Below, one piece after another: positions 21,196-28,965 of a DNA stretch of 36,317 nucleotides (the first letter of the stretch is position 1; each line of letters starts with the position of its first letter). Below the pieces are notes generated by a model. The model had not been told where the DNA came from. It made no database searches and saw only the letters and a program-made list of their open reading frames with translations. Both the position numbers and the translations under genes were made by a program. The stretch comes from a virus, in the IMG/VR virus record IMGVR_UViG_3300038701_001412, positions 1 through 36,317 of that record. One strand, given 5' to 3'.

Positions 21196-23271
21196 ATGAG
21201 TTACTCAAAATCACAAACAAAGGAAATAAAACAAGACGAATATAACGATCAAGAGGAAGGCGTATACAGCGAGAATGTTCTTGCTGATAGGGCTCTTGGC
21301 GTTGCTTGTAAGCAATTCAAGACTGCCGTGGAGTTCCAACAGCCACGATTTGATGAGATCCTAAAGAATGAGGAAATGTATGCAGGGAAGACAACACCTG
21401 CTCTAAAAGGAAGGAATAACGTGCCGTTTGACGGAGTTATTATGTCCGGGTTCGTGAATACTTTGATCTCAAAGATCGACGAACCTCTAAATATCGAGTA
21501 CACAAACGAAAGAGAGCAAGACAAAAAGGCCGCTGAGAAGCTCAAGGCCGTTTTTGACGTGGAGAGTTCTGCTGATTATGAAAACTGGGAGGCAAAAGAC
21601 CTGGACTCAAAGAGGCTTGCTACCACTTCAGGGCGAGGATTCTTCAAGTTCTTTGCTGAGAATGATCCAAAGTTCAAGACCACACTGGAAGTGCCGGATC
21701 ACTTTGATATGTATACAGAGCCACAGGGAGGGCGATATCTCGATAAGCACCTATTCAAAGGGCAACAAAACATTTTCCGTACACAAGAAGACCTACAGGC
21801 AGGAGCTGAGAGCGGATATTATGACAAAAAGCAGGTACGAAAGCTGATTGCAAAGATGTACCAAGACGCTGAAGGTTTCAAAGAGACAGAAGATCTGTAT
21901 AAAAACAAAGTAAACTTCCTACAGTCTCGAGGGCTGAATCCTGAGATGTACAACTACGTTGGATCAAAGCTATTCAAGCTCAATGAGCATGTTATGTACT
22001 TTGCCGGTGACTGGTATTACATGGTATTTGATTACAAGTACAACTGCTGGCTGAAGTTCGAGAAGCTAGAAGACGTATTCTCTGTAGCAAAAGACTATCC
22101 TGGACGTGGGCCATGGGTTTCATGGGCTACTGATCTTGATCCTCACACATTTTGGTCAAAGGCACCAGCAGACGACGTTCGACCTATCGCAGCGTCAATG
22201 AAAAAGATCTTCAACCTAACCCTGGATAACCTCGAGAAGCGAAACTGGGATATGAAGGCCTACGACAGCCGAATGTTCCCTGACGCCTCAAAGCTCAAGT
22301 GGAAGCAAAACGGGCTTGTGAAGGCTAATTTGAGCAATGCTAGAGGCCTTAGAAATATCTCAGAGGGTATCTATGAGTTCCAAACACCCGACACTACAAA
22401 TATTTCTATCAACATGTTTGAGTTTTTGAATAACTTTATCGGAGAGAACACAGGTATCACACCCGGAACCAAAGGAAAATCAGAGGATGAGAAGGTGGGA
22501 ATCTACTACGGAAACCTTGAAGCGGTGGCAGATCGCCTTGGTTTGACAAACAAAATGTACAAGAGAGCCTACGAAGATCTTGGAGTAATGTTCAAATACG
22601 GGGTATATGACAACCTGCGAGAGCCTTATGCCGTGAAATTGATCGGACTCAAGGGGGTAGAGTGGGATGAGTCTTTGAGCCGACAAGAGGCAGCAAAGCC
22701 TTTTAGAGTATCTGTATCAGGAGGAAACGACGAGCAAAAGAACAATACACTGCTTGCACAACGACGAGACGCCACACTTGCACGAATCGAAAAGAATCCA
22801 AAGCTGATGGAAGAGGTAAACACAAAGTGGTACCTACGAGAGCTTCTATCTAACGGAGGATTTGAGAAGGAAGATATCCGAATTGGACTTGATCCAAATA
22901 CTGACGCTGATCAAGACCTTCTATCTGAAGCTGCTATGGCAATTGATGAGATCATTCAAGGTGGAGATCCTGATCTAAACCAAGGAGCTACAAGTGGATA
23001 TGTTCAAAAGATCATGAATTTTGCAGAGGATAACCGGCTTGATGACGATGTTCGAGTAAAACTTGTATTCTTTGCACGGCAACACCTTCCAATCATGACA
23101 AAGAACATGGCGAGAAAAGCTATGTTTGAGGATATGCAAATGCAAGCACAGCAGATGGGACAACCACAACCACAGCAAGCACCAAAACAGCTTGGCCCGG
23201 GAGGAAATCCAGCACCTGAATCACCAAACGCAAACGTGAATCTATTACCAAATAACCAAGTACCAGCATAA
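21196..23271 (+). CDS. Portal protein
   Basis: The protein has 691 residues. It forms the dodecameric ring at the head vertex through which DNA passes and is the docking site of terminase. The size, position directly after TerL, and sequence character ('EMYAGKTTPALKGRNNVPFD', 'FVNTLISKIDEPLNIEYTNE', 'TSGRGFFKFF', long helical C-terminus with Gln/Pro tail 'QAQQMGQPQPQQAPKQ') fit large portals of short-tailed phages. A TTG at 21172 is in frame and would add eight residues; ATG 21196 is preferred. The stop overlaps the next ATG (TAATG). Confidence 0.85.
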   Translation: MSYSKSQTKEIKQDEYNDQEEGVYSENVLADRALGVACKQFKTAVEFQQPRFDEILKNEEMYAGKTTPALKGRNNVPFDGVIMSGFVNTLISKIDEPLNIEYTNEREQDKKAAEKLKAVFDVESSADYENWEAKDLDSKRLATTSGRGFFKFFAENDPKFKTTLEVPDHFDMYTEPQGGRYLDKHLFKGQQNIFRTQEDLQAGAESGYYDKKQVRKLIAKMYQDAEGFKETEDLYKNKVNFLQSRGLNPEMYNYVGSKLFKLNEHVMYFAGDWYYMVFDYKYNCWLKFEKLEDVFSVAKDYPGRGPWVSWATDLDPHTFWSKAPADDVRPIAASMKKIFNLTLDNLEKRNWDMKAYDSRMFPDASKLKWKQNGLVKANLSNARGLRNISEGIYEFQTPDTTNISINMFEFLNNFIGENTGITPGTKGKSEDEKVGIYYGNLEAVADRLGLTNKMYKRAYEDLGVMFKYGVYDNLREPYAVKLIGLKGVEWDESLSRQEAAKPFRVSVSGGNDEQKNNTLLAQRRDATLARIEKNPKLMEEVNTKWYLRELLSNGGFEKEDIRIGLDPNTDADQDLLSEAAMAIDEIIQGGDPDLNQGATSGYVQKIMNFAEDNRLDDDVRVKLVFFARQHLPIMTKNMARKAMFEDMQMQAQQMGQPQPQQAPKQLGPGGNPAPESPNANVNLLPNNQVPA

Positions 23272-23645
23272 TGAGCAGAGACAAAGAATTATTGAATAAG
23301 ATCACAAAGCTGAAAGCAAACCTTTTTGGCACTGATCGAGATGACCACCTTGAAATTGTGGATGGATGGGAGAAGCAGGCAAAGAAAGCCCTTCTTTTGG
23401 AGAACCTGCTTGAGCATGACGGAATCAAGATCATTGTAGAGAATGTCACACAAGATATAAAAGCACTGAATCACAGACTGCAAACAGAGAAATCTGACAC
23501 ATTGCCAGAGGACAAGCGAAACGCCCTTATTGACGTTCGAGATTATATGGAATGGTTTATGAGTCTTTTTGACACTGCTAGAAGTGATATCAGTGAAATT
23601 GAAGAGGAAGTGGAAAACAATTTAGAAGATGAAAAAGAAAAGTAG
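23271..23645 (+). CDS. Coiled-coil protein, head module
   Basis: The protein has 124 residues. Long charged helices dominate ('LLNKITKLKANLFG', 'ALLLENLLEHDGIKIIVENV') with an acidic end ('EIEEEVENNLEDEKEK'). It overlaps the portal stop by one base. A head-assembly or portal-associated role is likely from position only. Confidence 0.5.
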   Translation: MSRDKELLNKITKLKANLFGTDRDDHLEIVDGWEKQAKKALLLENLLEHDGIKIIVENVTQDIKALNHRLQTEKSDTLPEDKRNALIDVRDYMEWFMSLFDTARSDISEIEEEVENNLEDEKEK

Positions 23646-23651
23646 TATAAT
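23646..23651 (+). promoter_or_regulatory. -10 promoter, leaderless
   Basis: TAG precedes TATAAT, which is followed by ATAACT and the ATG at 23658, a 6-nt gap. The box abuts the previous gene's stop codon. Confidence 0.6.
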
Positions 23652-23657
23652 ATAACT

Positions 23658-24062
23658 ATGTTTGAATCACGAGAAAAAAAATTAAGTAAGGCGATCCCGG
23701 AATTTATGCACGATAATAAAGATCTTTTGATCATTATCGGGGATCCAAAGACTGACACCTTGTATGCCTCGTACAAGGATATTACTGTTGCCGGAAAGAT
23801 CAAGACTGCTGACGGAAAGAAAATCAGAGTGATCAAAGAGGTACTATCCGCAAGCACTTTCCATGAGCGGACTGACCAGTTTATCACTGGGCTCATGGAA
23901 GTAATGCAATTACCGATCAAGGCAGGAAATCAGTTCTTCCAATTCGTAGATGGAGCAATCTACAACATCGCACATGCTATTCAACAAAGGAAAAAACCAG
24001 CCCGGTCGGCTACTGCCGCCAAGAAGGGCAATATAAAAAGCCCCTTTGTGAATAGTAAGTAG
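23658..24062 (+). CDS. Protein of unknown function, head module
   Basis: The protein has 134 residues. The beta-like N-terminal half ('DLLIIIGDPKTDTLYASYKD') is followed by helices and a basic tail ('RKKPARSATAAKKGNIKSPF'). It has its own leaderless-type promoter. Position between portal and scaffold suggests a head role. No family is recognised. Confidence 0.5.
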   Translation: MFESREKKLSKAIPEFMHDNKDLLIIIGDPKTDTLYASYKDITVAGKIKTADGKKIRVIKEVLSASTFHERTDQFITGLMEVMQLPIKAGNQFFQFVDGAIYNIAHAIQQRKKPARSATAAKKGNIKSPFVNSK

Positions 24063-24101
24063 TCGATCAAAGGAATTATTAGTATTTAAGTAAAACACAT
24101 T

Positions 24102-24431
24102 ATGCCAGCAAAAAAGAAAAAAGTAGCCAAGAAAGTTGCAAAGCCTGTAGAAGAGGTGGAAGTGGCTGAAGAAGCTATTGAGGAAGAAGCTGAGGTAGAA
24201 GCCCCAGCAAAAGCTGAATCAAAGGAATCAGTAGATGATCTACCAATGAAAGTAGCACCATCCGCAAAGTTCCACATCATGTCCGCAGAGGTAAAAGGCA
24301 AGGTTGTATACCGAGCATATAACCCTCTAGGTCAAGCTATCAGTCCAGTAGTAGAATCTACTCGGATCCTAGCGAAACAAGTGTCACGTTTCAACGCACT
24401 TGAGGACAAGAAGAACGTCCTGGAAAAATAG
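24102..24431 (+). CDS. Small protein with basic then acidic N-terminus
   Basis: The protein has 109 residues. 'KKKKVAKKVAKPVEEVEVAE' switches from Lys-rich to Glu-rich, a disordered tail. The folded C-terminal half contains 'VKGKVVYRAYNPLGQAISPV'. It could be a small head or DNA-associated protein. The structured leader of the scaffold gene begins right after its stop. Confidence 0.5.
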   Translation: MPAKKKKVAKKVAKPVEEVEVAEEAIEEEAEVEAPAKAESKESVDDLPMKVAPSAKFHIMSAEVKGKVVYRAYNPLGQAISPVVESTRILAKQVSRFNALEDKKNVLEK

Positions 24432-24446
24432 ATCTTTACAAAAAGT

Positions 24447-24543
24447 TGCCGCCTTCATGTGAATCATCATCTGGTGTTTCTCATGCTTTATTTTACAAAT
24501 AAGGAGTTTTAGGCGGCACCTTTGCGTAGAATGAAGCATGAGA
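24447..24543 (+). ncRNA. Candidate pseudoknotted RNA in the scaffold-gene leader
   Basis: An 18-bp hairpin pairs 24479-24496 with 24526-24543 (two G-U pairs, the rest Watson-Crick). Its 29-nt loop contains AGGCGGCA (24511-24518). That loop segment is perfectly complementary to TGCCGCCT at 24447-24454, upstream of the hairpin. The interleaved order makes a pseudoknot. It lies between the 24102-24431 gene and the scaffold gene, where no coding is evident. I recognise no known RNA family. It may regulate scaffold/coat expression or RNA processing. Confidence 0.55.
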
Positions 24544-24544
24544 G

Positions 24545-24620
24545 CCATCAGACAATGATGGTCTTTTATGAGCATGGGCAGCCTTTTATTAGCCCGGAGT
24601 TATGAATTAGCTCCTAACAA
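24545..24620 (+). other. Further hairpins in the scaffold leader
   Basis: CCATCA-GACAA-TGATGG (24545-24561) is followed by TCTTTT and could act as a weak terminator or pause site. GGGC and GCCC pair around 24576-24595, and GGAG/CTCC around 24596-24614. The scaffold ATG is at 24633 and has no Shine-Dalgarno site. Confidence 0.4.
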
Positions 24621-24632
24621 ATAACCAAAAAT

Positions 24633-25592
24633 ATGTCACAAACACACAATGAGGCCCAAGGAGCCCCTGATAACGGACTTGATAGCCTTCCTGAAAAGGA
24701 ACGTGAAGAGACCCAAGAAATTCTTGATAGTCTAGCCGACAAAGATGAAGGCAAAGACGACCCGAAACCTAAGGAAGATCCAAAACCTGAAGAAAAAAAG
24801 GAGGAGGAAAAGCCAAAGGATGAGGATAAGAAATCCGAAGAAGACGGAGAAGGTGATGACAAAAATGACTCAAGCAAGCGACGAGACCCTTCACTTATGC
24901 CAGCCTATAAGCACAAGATTGCTGAAAAGGGATGGGAAAAAGAGAAGGCAGAGCTTGAAGCAAAAATTGCCGAGTACGAAAAAGGAAAATCACCGGAAAA
25001 TAAATCTGACGACGAACCTGACGGAAAACCAAATGATGAATCTAAATCAGATATTGACGTGGAAGCTCTTGCAGACGAGCTGGGTGCGGACAAAGAAGCC
25101 GTGTCTAAGATCGTCGAGGTAGCCGAAAAGCGAGCTGCTGAAAAGATGAAACCATTTATGCTATCTGATACAGACAAGCAAGCTCTTGCAGATCTACAAG
25201 ATCTACGAAGGCAGCAAGCCTTGGAACAGGAAAATCAACTGTATTCACAAGACTTTGACAAGGATGTACTTCCTGAGATCAAAAAAGAATATGGGGATGA
25301 TGTACCTGAATCCGTTATAGCTGACATTAAGTCAAAGCTAAAAGATGTAGCATACACCAACGAATACGCAAAGGTGCCGTTCTCAGAGATTTATAGAGCA
25401 AAATCTGAGTTTCGTGAGCTAGTAGCTCCGAAGCGAAAGACTGCCGAGGGAAGCAAAGGAGGGAATTTCCAAGTAGCAGGTAAAACTGTGAAATACGAAG
25501 ACCTCGGGCCTGACCAAGTGGCAAATCTATCTGACGATGAGTTCGACAAGTATTCAGACTACATGGCACGTCGTGAAAAAAGAGGTGTTTAG
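24633..25592 (+). CDS. Scaffolding-like protein
   Basis: The protein has 319 residues. It is extremely charged: an acidic Glu/Asp/Lys/Pro-rich disordered first third ('DDPKPKEDPKPEEKKEEEKP'), then helices ('EVAEKRAAEKMKPFMLSD', 'LQDLRRQQALEQENQLYS') and a basic end ('YSDYMARREKRGV'). It is directly upstream of the coat gene. These are the marks of a phage scaffold that guides coat assembly and is then removed. No catalytic protease motif is seen in it. Confidence 0.75.
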   Translation: MSQTHNEAQGAPDNGLDSLPEKEREETQEILDSLADKDEGKDDPKPKEDPKPEEKKEEEKPKDEDKKSEEDGEGDDKNDSSKRRDPSLMPAYKHKIAEKGWEKEKAELEAKIAEYEKGKSPENKSDDEPDGKPNDESKSDIDVEALADELGADKEAVSKIVEVAEKRAAEKMKPFMLSDTDKQALADLQDLRRQQALEQENQLYSQDFDKDVLPEIKKEYGDDVPESVIADIKSKLKDVAYTNEYAKVPFSEIYRAKSEFRELVAPKRKTAEGSKGGNFQVAGKTVKYEDLGPDQVANLSDDEFDKYSDYMARREKRGV

Positions 25593-25617
25593 CACTTAAT
25601 TTTTACGAATAACCACT

Positions 25618-26823
25618 ATGAGTAACACATTGACACCCCTGTCACCAACATATTGGAGCCGGCGAATGGGACGAAAGCTGTACAAGACAGACGTATTCCG
25701 ATCGCTTGCAAACTTTGAGGAACAGGCAGTCCTTACAGATGGACAAAAAGTAGACCGACCATATCGGGCTAACATTGTTGCTGAAAACTACACAAAGGGA
25801 ACAGCTCTTACAGCTCAAGACCTTACAGCAACTTCAGACGAGCTGACAGTAGATACTGTGAAAGCGATGTTGCTTTACATTGATAATGTAGACAAGATCC
25901 AAAACAAGTATTCTGCAGCAAACGCATGGATTGATGAAGCTGGACGAAGGCTTTCAAACTCAATCGACGCAAAATTCCTATACCAAGTATTCAACGCCAA
26001 CCTTGATGTTGATGATGGAGACATTGGAGGAACAGACGGGAACGGTATCACAGTTTCTGCTTCAAACATTCTAAACATCTTTGGAGCTATCAACATGAAA
26101 CTTGATACGCAAAACGTACCCGAGAACGAGCGATTCTTTGTAATCTCTCCTCAGTTCTACCAGAACCTTTGGACATACATTGCCGGAAAGGCAACTATGC
26201 TTGGAGACAAGACTGGTGAGAACGGAAACATTGGTGAGTACGGAGGATTAAAACTGTACAAGTCTAACAATCTGACAGGATCAGCACGATGGACACCAGC
26301 AGATAACCCTTCAAACTCAGCTACAATCACAATCGAAGGTATCACATTCACATTTGTATCTTCAATTGGATCAACTGCAGGAAACATCCTTATTGGAGGA
26401 TCAACTGCAGCAACACTAGATAACCTAGTCGCTCTTATCAACAACGGTGGAGTATCTTCAGACTCAGGTGTATCAAACGTATCGCTTTCAACAGCGAACC
26501 AACGTGTTGTACAAGACTGGGTAGCAGTAGATGGAGCAACATATATCGAAGTTCGAGCTATGGGATCTTCATACCTTACTGTTACAACTTCTGAAGCAGC
26601 AGACGTTTGGACAGCAGCACAACAGCTACAAAACCTGCTTGCAGGACGAAAGGGAGCTATTGACGCCGTAATCCAAAAGGAGCCTTCAGTAGATATGGGA
26701 TCAACAATTTCAGCCGGAAAGGCCGGAATGAACATCCTTCCAATGACTTTGTTTGGAACATATGTATTCAACCAAGGGAAAAATGAGATCGTACGAGTAA
26801 AAGTTCGATCAGACGCTTACTAG
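25618..26823 (+). CDS. Major capsid (coat) protein
   Basis: The protein has 401 residues. It builds the icosahedral head. 'TYWSRRMGRKLYKTDVFRSL' and 'ANFEEQAVLTDGQKVDRPYR' at the start, and 'GLKLYKSNNL' in the core, suit a P22-type HK97-fold coat. Residues ~218-345 hold a Thr/Ser-rich beta insertion ('ATITIEGITFTFVSSIGSTA') that would sit on the capsid surface. Downstream of the scaffold with a 25-nt gap, the placement is classic. No Shine-Dalgarno site is visible. Confidence 0.85.
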   Translation: MSNTLTPLSPTYWSRRMGRKLYKTDVFRSLANFEEQAVLTDGQKVDRPYRANIVAENYTKGTALTAQDLTATSDELTVDTVKAMLLYIDNVDKIQNKYSAANAWIDEAGRRLSNSIDAKFLYQVFNANLDVDDGDIGGTDGNGITVSASNILNIFGAINMKLDTQNVPENERFFVISPQFYQNLWTYIAGKATMLGDKTGENGNIGEYGGLKLYKSNNLTGSARWTPADNPSNSATITIEGITFTFVSSIGSTAGNILIGGSTAATLDNLVALINNGGVSSDSGVSNVSLSTANQRVVQDWVAVDGATYIEVRAMGSSYLTVTTSEAADVWTAAQQLQNLLAGRKGAIDAVIQKEPSVDMGSTISAGKAGMNILPMTLFGTYVFNQGKNEIVRVKVRSDAY

Positions 26824-26842
26824 CCAATAATCAATAGTAATT

Positions 26843-27646
26843 ATGAGTAAATCACTTTTGAAATATTTAGGAGTAGCAGCCGGAGCAATGGTAATTCTAT
26901 TTTCTGTTCTGGGAGGCTTCTCTGGTGGAAAAGTGAGTCTCGGATCAGAAATCCACTTCACTCAAGACGATTTCAAAGCCGGTATCAAAGTAGATGGTAC
27001 AGAAGTCATCAACAGCTCAGGGGTCTGGGTTGGGGGTATCGATTTGGCATCCGGTAATAGCTTAATCTTCTCAGACGGAGATTCAATCTTAGACAACAAC
27101 GGAAACGAAGCTCTTGAATTTGGAGTAGCTGCATCAGCGGTAAATTATGTGAAGCTATCTAACGCTGCTACAGGAAATGCTGCTAAGGTAGAAGCAGTAG
27201 GAGGCGACACAGACATTGACCTAGAGCTAGCGGCAAAGGGTGATGGCTTTGTAGATGTTTCTTCAGCTCTACGAGTGCGAAACGAAGGTATTCAATCAAA
27301 CCAAGGTACAGTAGTGCCAATGATTTTCCCAGACGCACCAGACACACGAGCAGATGCAGGAGCAGTATCAGTTGCAACTTACAAAACATACGTTACTACA
27401 ACAGGAGCAGCGGCAATCACACTTGCAGACGGTGTTCAACTAGGACAAATCAAGAAAATCCAGATGACCGTAGACGGTGGAGATGCAACACTTACACCAG
27501 CAACATTTGACTCAGGGACAACCGTAACTTTTGCAGACGTGGGAGATACAGCTGAACTTGTATGGCTTACAGCAGCAAACGGTGGTTGGCTTGTTATTGA
27601 CGCTTACAACACAGTAAACGGAGATGCAGGACCAGTAGCGGCTTAA
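26843..27646 (+). CDS. Capsid-adjacent structural protein with N-terminal membrane helix
   Basis: The protein has 267 residues. Residues 5-27 (LLKYLGVAAGAMVILFSVLG) are a signal peptide or anchor. The rest is Gly/Asp/Thr-rich beta structure, with 'LIFSDGDSILDNNGNEALEF' and 'YVKLSNAATGNAAKVEAVGG', a repeat style common in phage fibre and decoration proteins. The C-terminal ~80 residues ('ITLADGVQLGQIKKIQMTVD') resemble a distal fibre domain. It follows the coat gene, so a decoration or head-fibre role is likely. The hydrophobic N-terminus is odd for a virion protein. Confidence 0.6.
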   Translation: MSKSLLKYLGVAAGAMVILFSVLGGFSGGKVSLGSEIHFTQDDFKAGIKVDGTEVINSSGVWVGGIDLASGNSLIFSDGDSILDNNGNEALEFGVAASAVNYVKLSNAATGNAAKVEAVGGDTDIDLELAAKGDGFVDVSSALRVRNEGIQSNQGTVVPMIFPDAPDTRADAGAVSVATYKTYVTTTGAAAITLADGVQLGQIKKIQMTVDGGDATLTPATFDSGTTVTFADVGDTAELVWLTAANGGWLVIDAYNTVNGDAGPVAA

Positions 27647-27672
27647 TCTTATTAGCTTTAACAAACTAATTC

Positions 27673-27711
27673 GATCTCACTCAGCCCCTTTATGGGGGCT
27701 GGTATGAGGTC
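27673..27711 (+). other. Nested hairpin after the 26843-27646 gene
   Basis: Outer arms GATCTCA (27673-27679) and TGAGGTC (27705-27711) enclose AGCCCC (27683-27688) and GGGGCT (27695-27700). No T tract follows, so it may stabilise an mRNA end or attenuate rather than terminate outright. The surrounding 27647-27742 has no gene. Confidence 0.55.
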
Positions 27712-27742
27712 GCATTATTAAAAATAATAAAATATATAAACC

Positions 27743-28042
27743 ATGGAAACACCAGGAAATATCACATACTTAGATTCAGCCGGAGACGATCAAGTGATCG
27801 CAACTTCAAAGGCAGTTCTAAAAAGAGTAATTATAGGGAAAAGCGTAGCTACTTCTGTAGTACAAGTTTCAGATTCACCAACTACCGGAGACGCAGATGT
27901 GAAGTTTTACCTAGAGGGAGACGCTTTGCTTGGAACATATGAGGTAAATGCAGTATTTGAAACAGGTATTGCAGTAGACCTAGCAAACCAAACAGACGTG
28001 ATCCTTGTATGGGAGCCACTACCACACGCAATATCATCATAA
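27743..28042 (+). CDS. Small structural protein, decoration-like
   Basis: The protein has 99 residues and is all beta-like ('VLKRVIIGKSVATSVVQVSD', 'GTYEVNAVFETGIAVDLANQ'). The composition and size match small head-decoration or fibre-tip proteins. The start follows an A/T-rich leader with no Shine-Dalgarno site. Confidence 0.5.
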   Translation: METPGNITYLDSAGDDQVIATSKAVLKRVIIGKSVATSVVQVSDSPTTGDADVKFYLEGDALLGTYEVNAVFETGIAVDLANQTDVILVWEPLPHAISS

Positions 28043-28056
28043 ACATATAAAATATT

Positions 28057-28965
28057 ATGCAACTTACACCCGGCGAACAATTTGTACTAACACACCAGCT
28101 ATATGATCACACTGATTCAAATACCTACTATGTGCAGGCGGTTATTCGTAACGGGATCACGGATGAGATTATTGAGACTGTAAACCTTACAGATCGAGGG
28201 GATAGAAGATTCAGTGAGCCATGGCAGGTTCCAGGAGATCCCTCAGGACAAGGATTCTATATTTCAATAACCACAACGGTTTATAGCGACTCAAGCTACA
28301 GCACAAAATCAGCCCTCTACTCTGAAGAGCAAGAGAGGCTACTTGTGCAAGTACGTCCAAACCCAAACTTTGGATATCCTGGTATGGGTGCTGCTGGAGG
28401 TGCAGATATTGACTACAAGAAGATTAAGAAACTGATCAAAGATGAAGTCTCAAATATCAAGTTTCCGAAGCAAAAAGAAGTAAAACTACCCAAATATCCT
28501 GAAGTAAAACTAAAGCCCATAGAGAGTGATATTGTCGCTCTAAATAGCAAGATTGATGACATGTATAGCTATCTCAAGAAAATGCCATTGTTTGAGAGCA
28601 TGAAAGACGAGATTCAGGCGGTAGCTTCCAAACTAGAAGATCTTTCTTCTGATATAGATTCAGTTACAGATTCCCTGGAGAAAGATATCAATATTCTATC
28701 TGAGAAAGAAAATAAAATGATCGGAGACATGTCCGGCTCTCTTCAAGATGAGCTTAAAAAGGCAACAGGAGAGATTGATAACAAGGTGAAGACTCTTATT
28801 ACAGAAATAAAAAGTATGAAAAGAGGAGTCCTTTCTATTGACGTGAGCAACTTCCCGGCCGTAGAGAAGAAGGCCGAGGAGATGGACGAAGAAGAAGAGA
28901 AAGAATACAAGCCGGATCTTTCTCGTATTTTTAGACGAAGAAAACTTAGAAAATCAAAATCATGA
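28057..28965 (+). CDS. Coiled-coil fibre or connector protein
   Basis: The protein has 302 residues. Residues 1-105 form a beta domain ('LTPGEQFVLTHQLYDHTDSN') resembling an Ig-like fold. Then a Gly-rich turn, a repetitive Lys/Pro stretch ('FPKQKEVKLPKYPEVKLKP') and a long coiled coil follow (about 165-260). The tail is acidic, then very basic ('RIFRRRKLRKSKS'). This fits a rod-like virion fibre. The stop overlaps the next start as ATGA. Confidence 0.55.
   Translation: MQLTPGEQFVLTHQLYDHTDSNTYYVQAVIRNGITDEIIETVNLTDRGDRRFSEPWQVPGDPSGQGFYISITTTVYSDSSYSTKSALYSEEQERLLVQVRPNPNFGYPGMGAAGGADIDYKKIKKLIKDEVSNIKFPKQKEVKLPKYPEVKLKPIESDIVALNSKIDDMYSYLKKMPLFESMKDEIQAVASKLEDLSSDIDSVTDSLEKDINILSEKENKMIGDMSGSLQDELKKATGEIDNKVKTLITEIKSMKRGVLSIDVSNFPAVEKKAEEMDEEEEKEYKPDLSRIFRRRKLRKSKS

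Noticed and set aside
24420-24432. Programmed frameshift extending the 24102 gene into the pseudoknot region
   Set aside because: The A run before the stop is not a proper slippery heptamer, and no meaningful coding continues in the -1 or +1 frame.
24531-24605. 24-residue reading frame inside the scaffold leader
   Set aside because: It lies within the 18-bp hairpin and following stems, has no start signal at a usable distance and no protein-like pattern. RNA structure explains the segment better.
26157-26771. 204-residue reading frame on the minus strand within the coat gene
   Set aside because: It is the mirror of a biased codon pattern in a strongly supported coat gene. All other minus-strand frames behave the same way and none has a recognisable domain.
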